Counted from the first letter of the stretch, positions 1 to 5,799 are shown. The stretch is DNA of 11,218 bases from an uncultured Dialister sp. (GCA_900314595.1 OMVW01000075.1:1-11218); one strand, 5' to 3'. Notes: a model not told the origin generated them from the letters alone. Numbers and translations are program-made.

Positions 1-98
1 CCCGCACCCCGAAATCTCGAAGCTGACGAAAAAGGGGCATGCCCCCGTGAGGCTAATCCCGAATACCGAAATGGACACAAACCATCTTATCTGACAAA
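1..98 (-). repeat. Modular repeat element copy 1 (partial, cut by window edge)
   Basis: Read on the minus strand, this is the leader module of the repeat family described at 99-340: GTCAGATAAGATGG, then GGTATTCGGGATTAGCCTCAC, a CGCCCC/GCCCC box, CGAGATTTCGG, and the first unit of a GTGCGGG array where the window ends. It follows copy 2 directly, head to tail. Confidence 0.75.
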
Positions 99-340
99 TG
101 AAAAAATCCATTTTCGACATGCAGCAGTAGAACAACCCCCTGCTCGCTTCGCTCGCCGCCCCCCAGACTCGGGGGGCCTGAAACGTTTCGACCTGAACGG
201 GCATTTCAAATCCGTCTGTGCAGAGTCCCCATGAAAATTTGTCGGCGCATCAGCGCCGACACCTCCCCGCAATCCGAAATCCGCAATCCCCAATCCGAAT
301 ACCGAAATGGACACAAACTATCTTATCTGACAAAAGACTC
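99..340 (-). repeat. Modular repeat element copy 2
   Basis: Minus-strand copy with nearly all modules. It has a shortened leader starting GAGTC (340-336), a 7-bp array with GATTGCG/GATTTCG/GATTGGG units (about 298-265), and GGAGGTG. A perfect 8-bp hairpin follows, GTCGGCGC-tgat-GCGCCGAC (260-241), with an AAATTTTC tract after it, then GCACAGACGG. The tail has a CCCCCC/GGGGGG hairpin and CGAGCGAAGCGAGC. The element starts 6 bases after the stop codon of the 172-aa gene and in the same orientation. No separate terminator is visible for that gene, so the hairpin plus T-tract may end its transcript (inference). Confidence 0.8.
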
Positions 341-346
341 AAACAA

Positions 347-865
347 CTACTTTTTCACCGGTAGAGCCGGATTTCTTGTTTCCGCAATCCATTTTGTGAG
401 GTCTTCGGGAGAGACGGAGAGTACTCTTTCGGCCCAGGGTTTCCATTTTTCTGATTTTTTTCGCTGATGGACGATTGTTTCCATTTTCATCCTGCTGTGC
501 TGTTCGAGCAGGTAAGCGAGGCGGATCCAGTGGCTGGGATAGCCTTCTTCGAGGAGCGCAAGGGCTCTTTCTGTTTCCATTCCGTAGAAACGATGGAGTC
601 TTTCCGCCCGGTGGCGGAGATAGGCTTCTTCGTAGGATTCTGCCGTAAATCCCAGTTTCTTTCTGACGATGCCCCAGGGGTCATCCTTCCTCATTGCAAG
701 GATTTCCTCCATGGATGTACTGCAAAGGCAGGAAAGGAGGGACGCCTGATCGACTTCGCCGAACCGGCGGTCTTCGAGGGCTGCTTTGACTCTTTCTTCA
801 GAAATATCGTACTTGTAATGAATGCTCCGGATCTGGTCTTCCGGAGAAGGAGCTGAACGCATCAT
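347..865 (-). CDS. Hypothetical protein with internal ~60-aa duplication
   Basis: Function not recognised. The predicted product is a soluble, charged, helix-rich protein of 172 residues with no signal peptide or membrane segment. The sequence contains a degenerate tandem duplication. Residues ~19-77 (YDISEERVKAALED... SMEEILAMRK... W64 ...KKLGFTAES) align with ~94-155 (YGMETERALALLEE... MKMETIVHQRK... W144 ...VLSVSPED). The 'S-x-EE-hhxMRK...W...hxxxL' pattern resembles helical repeats in other Firmicutes hypothetical proteins whose role is unknown; that resemblance is from memory. The start is ATG at 865 (a second ATG follows at 862), 8 nt after a perfect AGGAGG at 879-874. A minus-strand extended -10 (TGGTATAAT, 907-899) lies just upstream. 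The gene is monocistronic, and a repeat element begins 6 nt after its TAG stop. Confidence 0.85.
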   Translation of the reverse strand: MMRSAPSPEDQIRSIHYKYDISEERVKAALEDRRFGEVDQASLLSCLCSTSMEEILAMRKDDPWGIVRKKLGFTAESYEEAYLRHRAERLHRFYGMETERALALLEEGYPSHWIRLAYLLEQHSRMKMETIVHQRKKSEKWKPWAERVLSVSPEDLTKWIAETRNPALPVKK

Positions 866-898
866 GGTAATTTCCTCCTGATTTATTAATTTTATCTT

Positions 899-907
899 AT
901 TATACCA
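899..907 (-). promoter_or_regulatory. Extended -10 promoter of the 172-aa gene
   Basis: The minus strand reads TGGTATAAT, a perfect -10 with the TGn extension, about 34 nt upstream of the ATG at 865. No good -35 is seen at 16-18 nt, which fits an extended -10 promoter. Confidence 0.6.
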
Positions 908-926
908 TGAGAGGAAGGAAATGGCG

Positions 927-954
927 GTTAGCTGTTAGTTTTTAGTGCTTAGTG
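927..954 (+). repeat. TTAG heptad tandem array (4 units)
   Basis: Four consecutive 7-bp units with an invariant TTAG core: gTTAGct, gTTAGtt, tTTAGtg, cTTAGtg, then a partial aTTA. A second array of the same type lies at 10903-10930. It sits between the promoter of the 172-aa gene and a GC-rich repeat region. Confidence 0.7.
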
Positions 955-1112
955 ATTACAAAATCGTCTGGAAGAGCCGCGCCTTATCAGCGAGCCCTAT
1001 ATGTGTATCGGACCGAACCCGGAAATCACGGACCGGCAGAGGCACTTCCGGCCTGAACAATCGTACAGCCCCACGGGCTTTGCCGGAGCCCTTAAAACTT
1101 CGGGGCCTGACC
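955..1112. other. GC-rich intergenic stretch without a convincing gene
   Basis: GC-rich sequence with short inverted repeats around 1075-1100 (GGGCTTTGCCGGAGCCC). The frames open here show no ribosome binding site and have repeat-like composition, so I see no real gene. It may be the far tail of the class-A element that follows, but the other class-A copies do not extend this far. Confidence 0.4.
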
Positions 1113-1400
1113 ATCCGGCGGTTGTCTGACATCCCAAATAGAGCGCTGCGCTCCCTCCGCTCCCCGCGCGGGGCCGGGAATACACGTGCCCGCTCGTGCG
1201 GGGCGGCAGGGACACGTAAGGCCGAGAATACAGGTACAGGCCGCTAACGTAGAGCCATCGCCTGGGTACAATCCTTTTCAGCTCAAGTGCGGGCCAGAGG
1301 CCCGTGCGCGGGGCGCACTATAAAAAATTGGTTTTCCGCAGGAAAACCATATCCACCCCGCAATCCCCAATCCGCAATCCCCAATCCGTCTTTTATTTAC
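1113..1400 (-). repeat. Modular repeat element copy 3, class A
   Basis: Read on the minus strand: a GATTGGG/GATTGCG heptad array (about 1390-1358), GGTGGATAT, then the perfect hairpin GGTTTTCC-tgc-GGAAAACC (1348-1330) followed by AATTTTTTAT. Next come GTGCGC-ccc-GCGCAC and GGGCC-tct-GGCCC hairpins, a CAGGCGATGGCTC box, and a GC-rich tail with CCTGTATTC, TGTATTCCCGGCC and GCGCAGCGCTC. The direct repeat is at 5800-6065; the inverted copy is at 3518-3745. It lies downstream of the terminator of the 104-aa gene, in the same orientation. Confidence 0.8.
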
Positions 1401-1411
1401 AAATGACCAAT

Positions 1412-1445
1412 AAAAAAGACTGAGCAAAAGCTCAGCCTTTTTCAG
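1412..1445 (-). terminator. Rho-independent terminator of the 104-aa gene
   Basis: On the minus strand: GGCTGAGC, loop TTTT, GCTCAGTC, then TTTTTTA. The stem is 8 bp with one G-T pair, and it begins about 13 nt after the stop codon. The plus strand also carries a T-run (CCTTTTTC), so it could work both ways. Confidence 0.85.
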
Positions 1446-1452
1446 CTATAGA

Positions 1453-1767
1453 TTATTCGATATCTACAGTGTCCGGACGGCCTGCGTCGTCAAGGCCTTC
1501 GTAGAGGACTTCTCTGACGTGACCATCATAGGTCAGGGTTACATGATAGTGGAAGGTCTGTCCGTCGAAAATTTCGTCGCCCAGTTCGATAGCTGCCACG
1601 TAGCTGTCCGGACGATAGCTTCTGACGGTATCACCAACTACCGGGAAGCCCAGGAATACGAATTCTCCGCCCTGGTAGTTTACACTGCCATATACGCGTT
1701 TCAGTTCGGATACCTTGTACTTGTCAACACCGCAAACAACAACACTTTTTTCAGTTACTTCTGCCAT
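1453..1767 (-). CDS. Hypothetical protein, 104 aa
   Basis: Function not recognised. This is a small acidic protein (start MAEVTEKSVVVCGVDKYKVS, end GRPDTVDIE) with alternating hydrophobic/polar stretches that suggest a mostly beta fold. One Cys occurs near the N-terminus. There is no signal peptide or membrane segment. I chose ATG at 1767 because GAGGTG (1779-1774) lies 6 nt upstream; an in-frame GTG at 1776 overlaps that ribosome binding site and is unlikely. The gene is monocistronic with a clear terminator at 1445-1412. A TAGCAA-N7-TTGCTA inverted repeat lies in its leader. It may be restricted to close relatives. Confidence 0.85.
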   Translation of the reverse strand: MAEVTEKSVVVCGVDKYKVSELKRVYGSVNYQGGEFVFLGFPVVGDTVRSYRPDSYVAAIELGDEIFDGQTFHYHVTLTYDGHVREVLYEGLDDAGRPDTVDIE

Positions 1768-1791
1768 GTTTATCACCTCACGACCAATTTA

Positions 1792-1810
1792 TAGCAAAGA
1801 AAACTTGCTA
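1792..1810 (-). promoter_or_regulatory. Inverted repeat in the leader of the 104-aa gene
   Basis: TAGCAA, 7-nt spacer, TTGCTA: perfect 6-bp half-sites 25 nt upstream of the ATG at 1767. It could be an operator or a leader hairpin. The AT-rich sequence just upstream on the minus strand (TACACTATACAT, about 1828-1817) could supply the -10, but no strong promoter stands out. Confidence 0.4.
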
Positions 1811-1919
1811 TTTACATGTATAGTGTACCACTTTTTGGATGGAAACAGAAGTTTTTTACAGTAAATATTTTATTTTTACGTTAGGATGATATTTCCCTAT
1901 AGTTTCGGCAGGCATTCCA

Positions 1920-3236
1920 TCAGGACTCTTCCACTCTGCATTTCAGGAATACATTGACCCTTCCTGCCTCCTGTTTCCACAGGACTTGTGCATCATAATG
2001 AGAGAGAAAGGCAGAGAGAGCCCGCATGCCCAGGCCCTGTCCTTCTCCGGAAGGAAGAGGCAGGCCGTTTTCGCCCAGGGGCACTTCTTCGTCAAAACGG
2101 TTGCGGATGAGGAAGAGCAGCGTATTTCCTTCCATTTTTCCTGCAATCGTGAGCTGCCGGCGGTCCTTCTTCTGCTTTTCCGAAGCTTCCAGCGCATTTT
2201 CCACAAGGATGGAAAGGAGAAGGGAGAGGCTCCGCTCCTCTTCCAGCCCTTCGGGGATGGAAAGTTTGAGAGAAAGGGGGATGGATTCTGCCTCTGCCCG
2301 TGCGAGGATGGGCGCAAGGGCGCTCCGGAGCGCCTCGTTTTCACATAGATTTTCCTCCTCCGCCCGGGAAAGGCTTTCCTTCAGGCCGGTGAGGGCTTTA
2401 TTATTTCTACCGTCCAGAGATTTTTCCAGGGCGGAAATATGGCTCTCAATGGGAGCGAGGAGTTTTTTCGTCCGTTCCAAATTTTGTGCCATTTCCAGAA
2501 GGGTCCGGAGGAAACTCCTGTTTTTCTCCCGTTCATTTCTTTCCCTGATGTACATATCCGCCAGGATTTCCCCCTCGTGAATGGCCCAGCCCATGAAGAA
2601 GGCAAGGAAATAGCCGATGATTCCCGGAATCCAGTCTATATTGGAAATCAGGGCGCCGGATTTGTCCCAGTAGTATATTTCCAATGTAAAAATCCCGAAG
2701 GGCAGAGGGCACAGGATGAGCCAGAAACTTACGGCATTCGGGATTCGGAATGAGAAAAGGTCCCGGAAAAAGGGACGCACGAGAGGAAAGCAGAGGATGG
2801 AAAGGCCCAGAAAGGCCAGGGGATACCAGGGATAATCGATCAGGAGGCCCCGCCCGGTGAGGGGCATGGTCTGATGAATGATATTTCCTGCAATCGTATG
2901 GACGGCGATCATGTACAGACTGTCCATGCCCAGCACGAAAATATGACGCACCACACTCTGCGGGATGAGGGTGAGGTTGGCAAAGAAGAAAGGCACCCAG
3001 ACGATGGAAATCCAGCAGCACAGGAAAGAAGCACCGTACATGTCAGGGAAATTGACGATGTACAGAGTGCCTGCCATGGTTTCAAACCAGAAAAGCATGG
3101 CATAGGTATGGAAGAGATACACCTTCTTTTGCATGGAAAGAAAAGGCGCAAAAGGCAGGTACGACAGGTACAGGAACATGGCGCAGCAAAGAGCCGTCAG
3201 GAAAGGCATGGTGCATATATAAGAGTTGTCCATCAC
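1920..3236 (-). CDS. AgrC-like GHKL sensor histidine kinase, phosphoacceptor His apparently missing
   Basis: Membrane sensor of the HPK10/AgrC type, 438 aa. About seven hydrophobic segments fill residues ~8-30, 38-62, 68-92, 96-117, 135-155, 168-188 and 203-220. A charged coiled-coil follows (~225-300), then a GHKL ATPase domain with N-box ILVENALEAS (N347), a hydrophobic strand LLFLIRNRFDE, and G-box GEGQGLGMRALS (397-408). The H-box region reads KKLLAPIESHISALEKSL (257-274). Aligned to the usual RHDxxNHL, the phosphoacceptor His and following Asp become A261-P262, and only the later His (H266) remains. No LytTR response regulator is adjacent, so it is an orphan here. Start is GTG 3236 or ATG 3233 after GAGGAA. 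An extended -10 promoter lies upstream. It may act as a phosphatase, a non-autophosphorylating partner, or be degenerating; the ligand is unknown. Confidence 0.85.
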   Translation of the reverse strand: MMDNSYICTMPFLTALCCAMFLYLSYLPFAPFLSMQKKVYLFHTYAMLFWFETMAGTLYIVNFPDMYGASFLCCWISIVWVPFFFANLTLIPQSVVRHIFVLGMDSLYMIAVHTIAGNIIHQTMPLTGRGLLIDYPWYPLAFLGLSILCFPLVRPFFRDLFSFRIPNAVSFWLILCPLPFGIFTLEIYYWDKSGALISNIDWIPGIIGYFLAFFMGWAIHEGEILADMYIRERNEREKNRSFLRTLLEMAQNLERTKKLLAPIESHISALEKSLDGRNNKALTGLKESLSRAEEENLCENEALRSALAPILARAEAESIPLSLKLSIPEGLEEERSLSLLLSILVENALEASEKQKKDRRQLTIAGKMEGNTLLFLIRNRFDEEVPLGENGLPLPSGEGQGLGMRALSAFLSHYDAQVLWKQEAGRVNVFLKCRVEES

Positions 3237-3269
3237 TCATCACTTCCTCTTTCAGGAAATCCTGTCTTT

Positions 3270-3298
3270 ATTATACATTGTTCTGATAAAGAGTTAAA
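3270..3298 (-). promoter_or_regulatory. Promoter of the sensor kinase gene
   Basis: On the minus strand a perfect TATAAT (3275-3270), preceded by TG, lies 17 nt after a weak -35 TTTAAC (3298-3293). The -10 is about 33 nt upstream of the start codon. Between them a CAGGA-aa-TCCTG palindrome (3253-3264) could be an operator or leader hairpin. Confidence 0.6.
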
Positions 3299-3308
3299 GG
3301 AGCAGTCT

Positions 3309-3517
3309 GAGCTTTTTGCGAGATAAAAGGACCTGAGGCAGTTACGGTTTTCGGGAGTCAGCCCCACCAAGCCCCGTTTCCGGCAATTTCGAGATTTCGG
3401 GGTGCGGGATGCGGGATGCGGGGTGCGGGGTGCGGGAAGGATATGGTTCGCTGCGCGAACCAATTTTTATAGTGCGCTCCGCGCACGAGCTCTGGCCCTC
3501 AGATGAGCTGAAAGAAC
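3309..3517 (+). repeat. Modular repeat element copy 4 (class B leader joined to class A hairpins)
   Basis: A diverged leader (TTCGGGAGTCAGCCCCACC, CGAGATTTCGG) is followed by an array of GTGCGGG/ATGCGGG units (about 3400-3436) and GGAAGGATAT. The hairpin GGTTCGC-tgc-GCGAACC (3445-3461) comes next with AATTTTTATAG, then GTGCGC-tcc-GCGCAC. The stem differs from GGTTTTCC/GGAAAACC in other class-A copies but pairs perfectly. It is a chimera: class-B leader and array joined to class-A downstream part. Confidence 0.7.
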
Positions 3518-3745
3518 GGATTTCGGACTTGGGATTTCGGATTTCGGGGTGGATAGGGTTGGCTCTGCGAACCAATTTTTTTCTAGTGCGCTCCGCGCAC
3601 GGGCTGATGGCCCGCACTTGTGCTGACAAGGGTTCTGCACAGGCGGTGACTCTACACTAGCGGTCTGTACCTGTATTCCCGGCCTCACCTGGAGCTGCAG
3701 CCCTGCATGAGCGGGCACGGCTATTCCCGGCCGTGCGCGGGTATG
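3518..3745 (+). repeat. Modular repeat element copy 5, class A
   Basis: A heptad array of GATTTCG/GACTTGG units (3518-3549) is followed by GGTGGATAGGG and a hairpin with one mismatch, GGTTGGC-tct-GCGAACC (3557-3573), then an eight-base T-run. Next are GTGCGC-tcc-GCGCAC, GGGC-tgatg-GCCC, CTGCACAGGCGG, and a tail with CTGTACCTGTATTCCCGGCC. It is an inverted copy of 1113-1400 and 5800-6065. The tail stops near 3745 in a truncated form. Confidence 0.75.
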
Positions 3746-3984
3746 ACTCATTGACACGAATCAAATTCATTGTGCCTGAGCCCTAATTCCTAAGCATCCC
3801 AGACAAAAATTTAACGAAAATCTAATAAAATAAATTTCCTTTTCTGTACTATATAGACAGAGAAACGAAGAAAGCCTTGTGAAACCCTTCAGAAACCCGG
3901 ATGTGCACACTCGATCGAACCGGGCGGAAGGGCAAAGCGGGCCGGATTCCTCCTCACTCATACCGGTATGAAAACAAAATCAAG

Positions 3985-4162
3985 AAAATCCCCCGATTGA
4001 AAGACCAAAATCAAGCGTCAGTAACCTCACGACATGACAAACTTATCGGCCACCTCCGTTCATACGGCAGCTCCGTCCCTGCGTGTCCAGGCCAAAGTCC
4101 CTGCAGCCGATTGATCTATACTGCCATGATTACCCCCGTCTATCCAGTCGGGGGATTTTTTG
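3985..4162 (+). ncRNA. Candidate structured RNA or attenuator ending in a terminator
   Basis: AAAATCCCCCGA (3985-3996) is fully complementary to TCGGGGGATTTT (4148-4159), which would close a 175-nt structure. Inside are ATCGGC/GCCGAT (4045-4050/4106-4111) and the hairpin CCGT-tcat-ACGG (4056-4067). The 3' arm CGGGGG can instead pair with a nearby CCCCCG (4133-4138) to form a terminator with a T6 run. Two exclusive partners for one arm is the layout of an attenuator. It matches no RNA family I recognise (not tmRNA, RNase P or SRP RNA). The promoter is unclear, and the pairing also makes sense on the minus strand. Confidence 0.35.
4133..4162 (+). terminator. Rho-independent terminator
   Basis: CCCCCG (4133-4138), a 10-nt loop, CGGGGG (4149-4154), then ATTTTTTG. 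There is no plus-strand protein gene upstream for it to serve, which supports transcription of the block at 3985-4162 or further upstream. Confidence 0.65.
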
Positions 4163-4167
4163 TTTAT

Positions 4168-4420
4168 TGGAGACATTTGTCATTTCTACGGATAGAGTCG
4201 GATGCGGTATTCGTGGGTTAGCCTCACCACGGCGAGCCCCGGTATTGTCAGCATCGAGATTTCGTGATTCGTGATTCGTGGTTCGTGATGGTGTGCCGCT
4301 CCCGCGGCACGATTTCTTTATGGGGACTTTGCACAGGCGGGGATGATGCCGGTTATCGCTGATGACGTGCTCCCCGCGTCCGGGGAGCTCCCAAAGGGTG
4401 AGGGGGCGTACGCTCATTAG
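4168..4420 (+). repeat. Modular repeat element copy 6, class B
   Basis: Leader GCGGTATTCGTGGGTTAGCC with CACCACGGCGAGCCCC, then an array of GATTCGT/GGTTCGT units (about 4259-4288). The perfect hairpin GTGCCGC-tccc-GCGGCAC (4293-4310) is followed by GATTTCTTTATGGGG and TTTGCACAGGCGG. The tail hairpin is GCTCCCCG-cgtc-CGGGGAGC (4369-4388), then AAAGGGTGAGGGGG. The tail hairpin differs wholly in sequence from the CCCCCC/GGGGGG tail in other copies but keeps its pairing. Confidence 0.8.
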
Positions 4421-4466
4421 CATGGAAATTGACTGGAAAGAATCCAAGCGTTACGTAATAGATTCC

Positions 4467-4604
4467 GAGTCAGTTGTCTTTTTTGCGGATAGAGCCTCAC
4501 CACGGCGAGCCCCGGTACAGGCACTTCCGAGATTTCTTGATTCGTGAAGGTGTCGGCACTGATGGGGCGACAAATTTTTTATGGGGACTTTGCACAGGCT
4601 TTTT
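4467..4604 (+). repeat. Modular repeat element copy 7, class B, short
   Basis: Starts GAGTCAGTTGTC. It has a shortened leader (AGCCTCACCACGGCGAGCCCC), a short array (GATTTCTTGATTCGTG), and a partly decayed hairpin with TGTCG (4551-4555) pairing CGACA (4568-4572). AAATTTTTTATGGGG and TTTGCACAGGC follow. The tail is missing. Confidence 0.7.
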
Positions 4605-4975
4605 TATGGAGTCTTTTATCAGATCAGATGGTTTGTGTCATTTTCGGTATTCGGGGTTAGCCTCACAGAGGCATGCCCCGTTAGAATCTATTTCGAAAAT
4701 TCGGGGTACGGGAAGGTGGCGGCCTGATGGCCGCTGATTATTTATGGGGACTGCGCACAGGCGAGTGTGAAATAACCGTTCAGGTCGAAACGGTCAAGCC
4801 CCCGAAGTGCTGCTCTCGAACGCCATTTGAAGGAGAGAGGCGCAGCCAGGGGCGCGCAAGTGGCTGTGAGAGTCATGTGCAGCCGGAAGGGTGCCGGAGC
4901 AAATGGGGCGGGCGGAAATCCCATTACGCAAAAGATGGGCTTCCAATCTTTCAACTAAAAATTGGCAGGCAGTGA
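4605..4975 (+). repeat. Modular repeat element copy 8, class B with unusual tail
   Basis: Starts GAGTCTTTTATCAGATC and has leader GGTATTCGGGGTTAGCCTCAC. The array is nearly absent (TCGGGGTACGGG). The perfect hairpin GCGGCC-tgat-GGCCGC (4719-4734) is followed by TGATTATTTATGGGG and CTGCGCACAGGCG, then CAGGTCGAAACG. The tail (about 4800-4975) has GCGCAGCC and CGGAGCAAATGGGGCGGG and is shared with no other copy in the window. A reading frame spans it, but it starts inside the hairpin and has no ribosome binding site, so I do not call it a gene. Confidence 0.65.
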
Positions 4976-4989
4976 GTGATTGATTTTAT

Positions 4990-5018
4990 TTGACAAATTC
5001 CTTCTAATTTGATACTCT
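4990..5018 (+). promoter_or_regulatory. Promoter of the ArsR-family gene
   Basis: A perfect -35 TTGACA (4990-4995), 17-nt spacer, and -10 TACTCT (5013-5018). The -10 matches the consensus at only three positions. It lies about 47 nt upstream of the ATG at 5065. Confidence 0.65.
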
Positions 5019-5029
5019 TTTAAACAATG

Positions 5030-5045
5030 ATAGAAATAATTCTAT
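5030..5045 (+). promoter_or_regulatory. Operator-like palindrome upstream of the ArsR-family gene
   Basis: ATAGAA-ATAA-TTCTAT, perfect 6-bp half-sites, between the -10 and the ribosome binding site. This is where ArsR/SmtB proteins commonly bind to repress their own gene, and the AT-rich ATA...TAT form fits. Autoregulation is inferred. Confidence 0.6.
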
Positions 5046-5064
5046 GTAGGAGTTCTAAAGAGTT

Positions 5065-5406
5065 ATGGAAAAGATTTACATTGATACCGCAAAAATCCTG
5101 AAAGCCATTTCGGATCCGAAAAGATTAAAGATCGTGGACATGCTGTCCTGCAGGGAGCAGTGTGCCGGGAAGCTGCAGCAGGCTTTCTGCGTGACCCAGC
5201 CCACTCTTTCTCATGATATGAAAGTGCTCGTGGAATCGGGCCTCATCCTGGACCGCCGGAACGGGAAGAATATTTACTATTCCCTCAATCCGGAAGCGCT
5301 CCGTCAGCTCTATACCACCATGGGGGAAATATTTAAAAATAAACCCCACTGTGTCTGTGAAGAAGCTCCGGCCCCTGTGGAAGAAAGAATGGAAAACTCT
5401 CTCTGA
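5065..5406 (+). CDS. ArsR/SmtB-family metal- or thiol-sensing repressor
   Basis: Winged-helix transcriptional repressor, 113 aa, usual length for the family. It is expected to be a cytoplasmic dimer that leaves DNA when it binds metal(loid) or its thiols react. Visible features: ISDPKRLKIVDML (15-27), the recognition helix region CVTQPTLSHDMKVL (42-55), and the wing DRRNGKNIYYSLNP (63-76). Cysteines are C29, C33 and C42 near the helix-turn-helix and C96-V-C98 in the tail. C33 (REQCAGKL) matches the Cys position of the 'ELCVCDL' arsenic/cadmium sensors, but the first Cys of that motif is absent; the C-terminal CxC could complete a site. The usual HH of SxHHMKVL is HD here. No arsenical or cation pump is adjacent. 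Spacing of AGGAG (5048-5052) to the ATG is long (12 nt). The target metal is unknown. Confidence 0.88.
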   Translation: MEKIYIDTAKILKAISDPKRLKIVDMLSCREQCAGKLQQAFCVTQPTLSHDMKVLVESGLILDRRNGKNIYYSLNPEALRQLYTTMGEIFKNKPHCVCEEAPAPVEERMENSL

Positions 5407-5442
5407 TCTCCGGGGATGGATGACATGATTTGTGCGAAATCG

Positions 5443-5469
5443 GCGCCTTGAAATCGAGGCGCTTTTTTA
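5443..5469 (+). terminator. Rho-independent terminator of the ArsR-family gene
   Basis: GCGCCT (5443-5448), 8-nt loop, AGGCGC (5457-5462), then TTTTTTA. It ends 12 bp before parS. Confidence 0.9.
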
Positions 5470-5480
5470 TTTTCAGGAAC

Positions 5481-5496
5481 TGTTTCACGTGAAACA
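5481..5496. promoter_or_regulatory. parS: parS centromere site (ParB-binding)
   Basis: TGTTTCACGTGAAACA, a perfect 16-bp palindrome identical to the canonical bacterial parS sequence. It lies 766 bp upstream of parA in the same window, so its binding protein is almost surely the ParB encoded at 7014-7871. ParB loads here as a CTP-dependent clamp and spreads along the flanking DNA. I saw no second site in this window. The start of repeat copy 9 lies only 8 bp downstream. Confidence 0.95.
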
Positions 5497-5504
5497 TTAT
5501 ATTG

Positions 5505-5775
5505 GAGTCTTTTGTCAGAAAAGATGGTTTGAGACAGAATCGGTATTCGGGATTAGTCTCACCACGACATGCCCCGATAGATTTATTTTCGAGATTTCGG
5601 GGTGCGGGATGCGGGGAGCGGGGAGGTGTGCCGCTGACGGGGCACAATTATGTATGGGGATTTTACACAGGCGTGGTGTAAGACCGTTGGAGAACCCACC
5701 CGCCTTCACTTCGTTCAGGCACCCTCCCAACTCCTGGGAGGGCTTGGACGATAGCGATTTGAATGGAATCAGACG
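5505..5775 (+). repeat. Modular repeat element copy 9, class B
   Basis: Starts GAGTCTTTTGTCAG. Leader GGTATTCGGGATTAGTCTCACC, CGAGATTTCGG, array of GTGCGGG/ATGCGGG units (about 5599-5622), GGAGGTGT. The hairpin GTGCC...GGCAC (5628-5645) has an imperfect inner part. ATTATGTATGGGG and TTACACAGGCG follow. The tail hairpin is CCCTCCCA-actcc-TGGGAGGG (5722-5742), preceded by CTTCACTTCGTTCAGGC. The tail differs from all other copies but pairs fully. Confidence 0.8.
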
Positions 5776-5799
5776 ATATTGAGGAATTCCTTCCAGCCG

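Larger units (their letters stand above)
3746..4165. other. Unique intergenic block with palindromes and a candidate structured RNA
   Basis: This roughly 420-bp block is unlike the flanking repeats. An AT-rich part (3802-3865) ends in an imperfect palindrome, CTGTaCTATATAGACAG (3845-3861). Further palindromes are TGTGCACA (3902-3909), TCGATCGA (3911-3918) and the perfect 14-mer TCATACCGGTATGA (3958-3971). Open frames here have no ribosome binding site and biased composition, so I call no protein gene. The right half is described as a candidate RNA at 3985-4162. Confidence 0.5.

Noticed and set aside
945..1247. Plus-strand open frame of 100 codons and overlapping minus-strand frame
   Set aside because: Both lie in a class-A repeat element, have no ribosome binding site and biased Arg/Gly/Ser composition; similar frames recur in other copies because the DNA repeats.
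3467..3757. Minus-strand 96-aa frame similar in translation to a plus-strand frame at 5763-6125
   Set aside because: The likeness comes from two inverted copies of a class-A element. Hairpins and tandem arrays explain the sequence, and there is no ribosome binding site, so I do not treat it as a protein family.
3890..3925. tRNA gene on the minus strand, from a GGTTCGATC motif
   Set aside because: The flanking bases do not form a T stem, and no acceptor or anticodon stem can be drawn.
3746..4165. Chromosomal replication origin (oriC)
   Set aside because: Gene directions diverge here, parS is near and there is an AT-rich tract, but I found no DnaA boxes (TTATCCACA or near forms) and no dnaA or dnaN gene in the window.
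3901..4221. Plus-strand 106-aa frame in the unique spacer
   Set aside because: It runs through the terminator at 4133-4162 and into a repeat element, and has no ribosome binding site.
4727..4975. Plus-strand 82-aa Cys-rich frame
   Set aside because: The start codon lies in the hairpin of copy 8, without ribosome binding site; the frame depends on element sequence. A conserved homologue would change this view.
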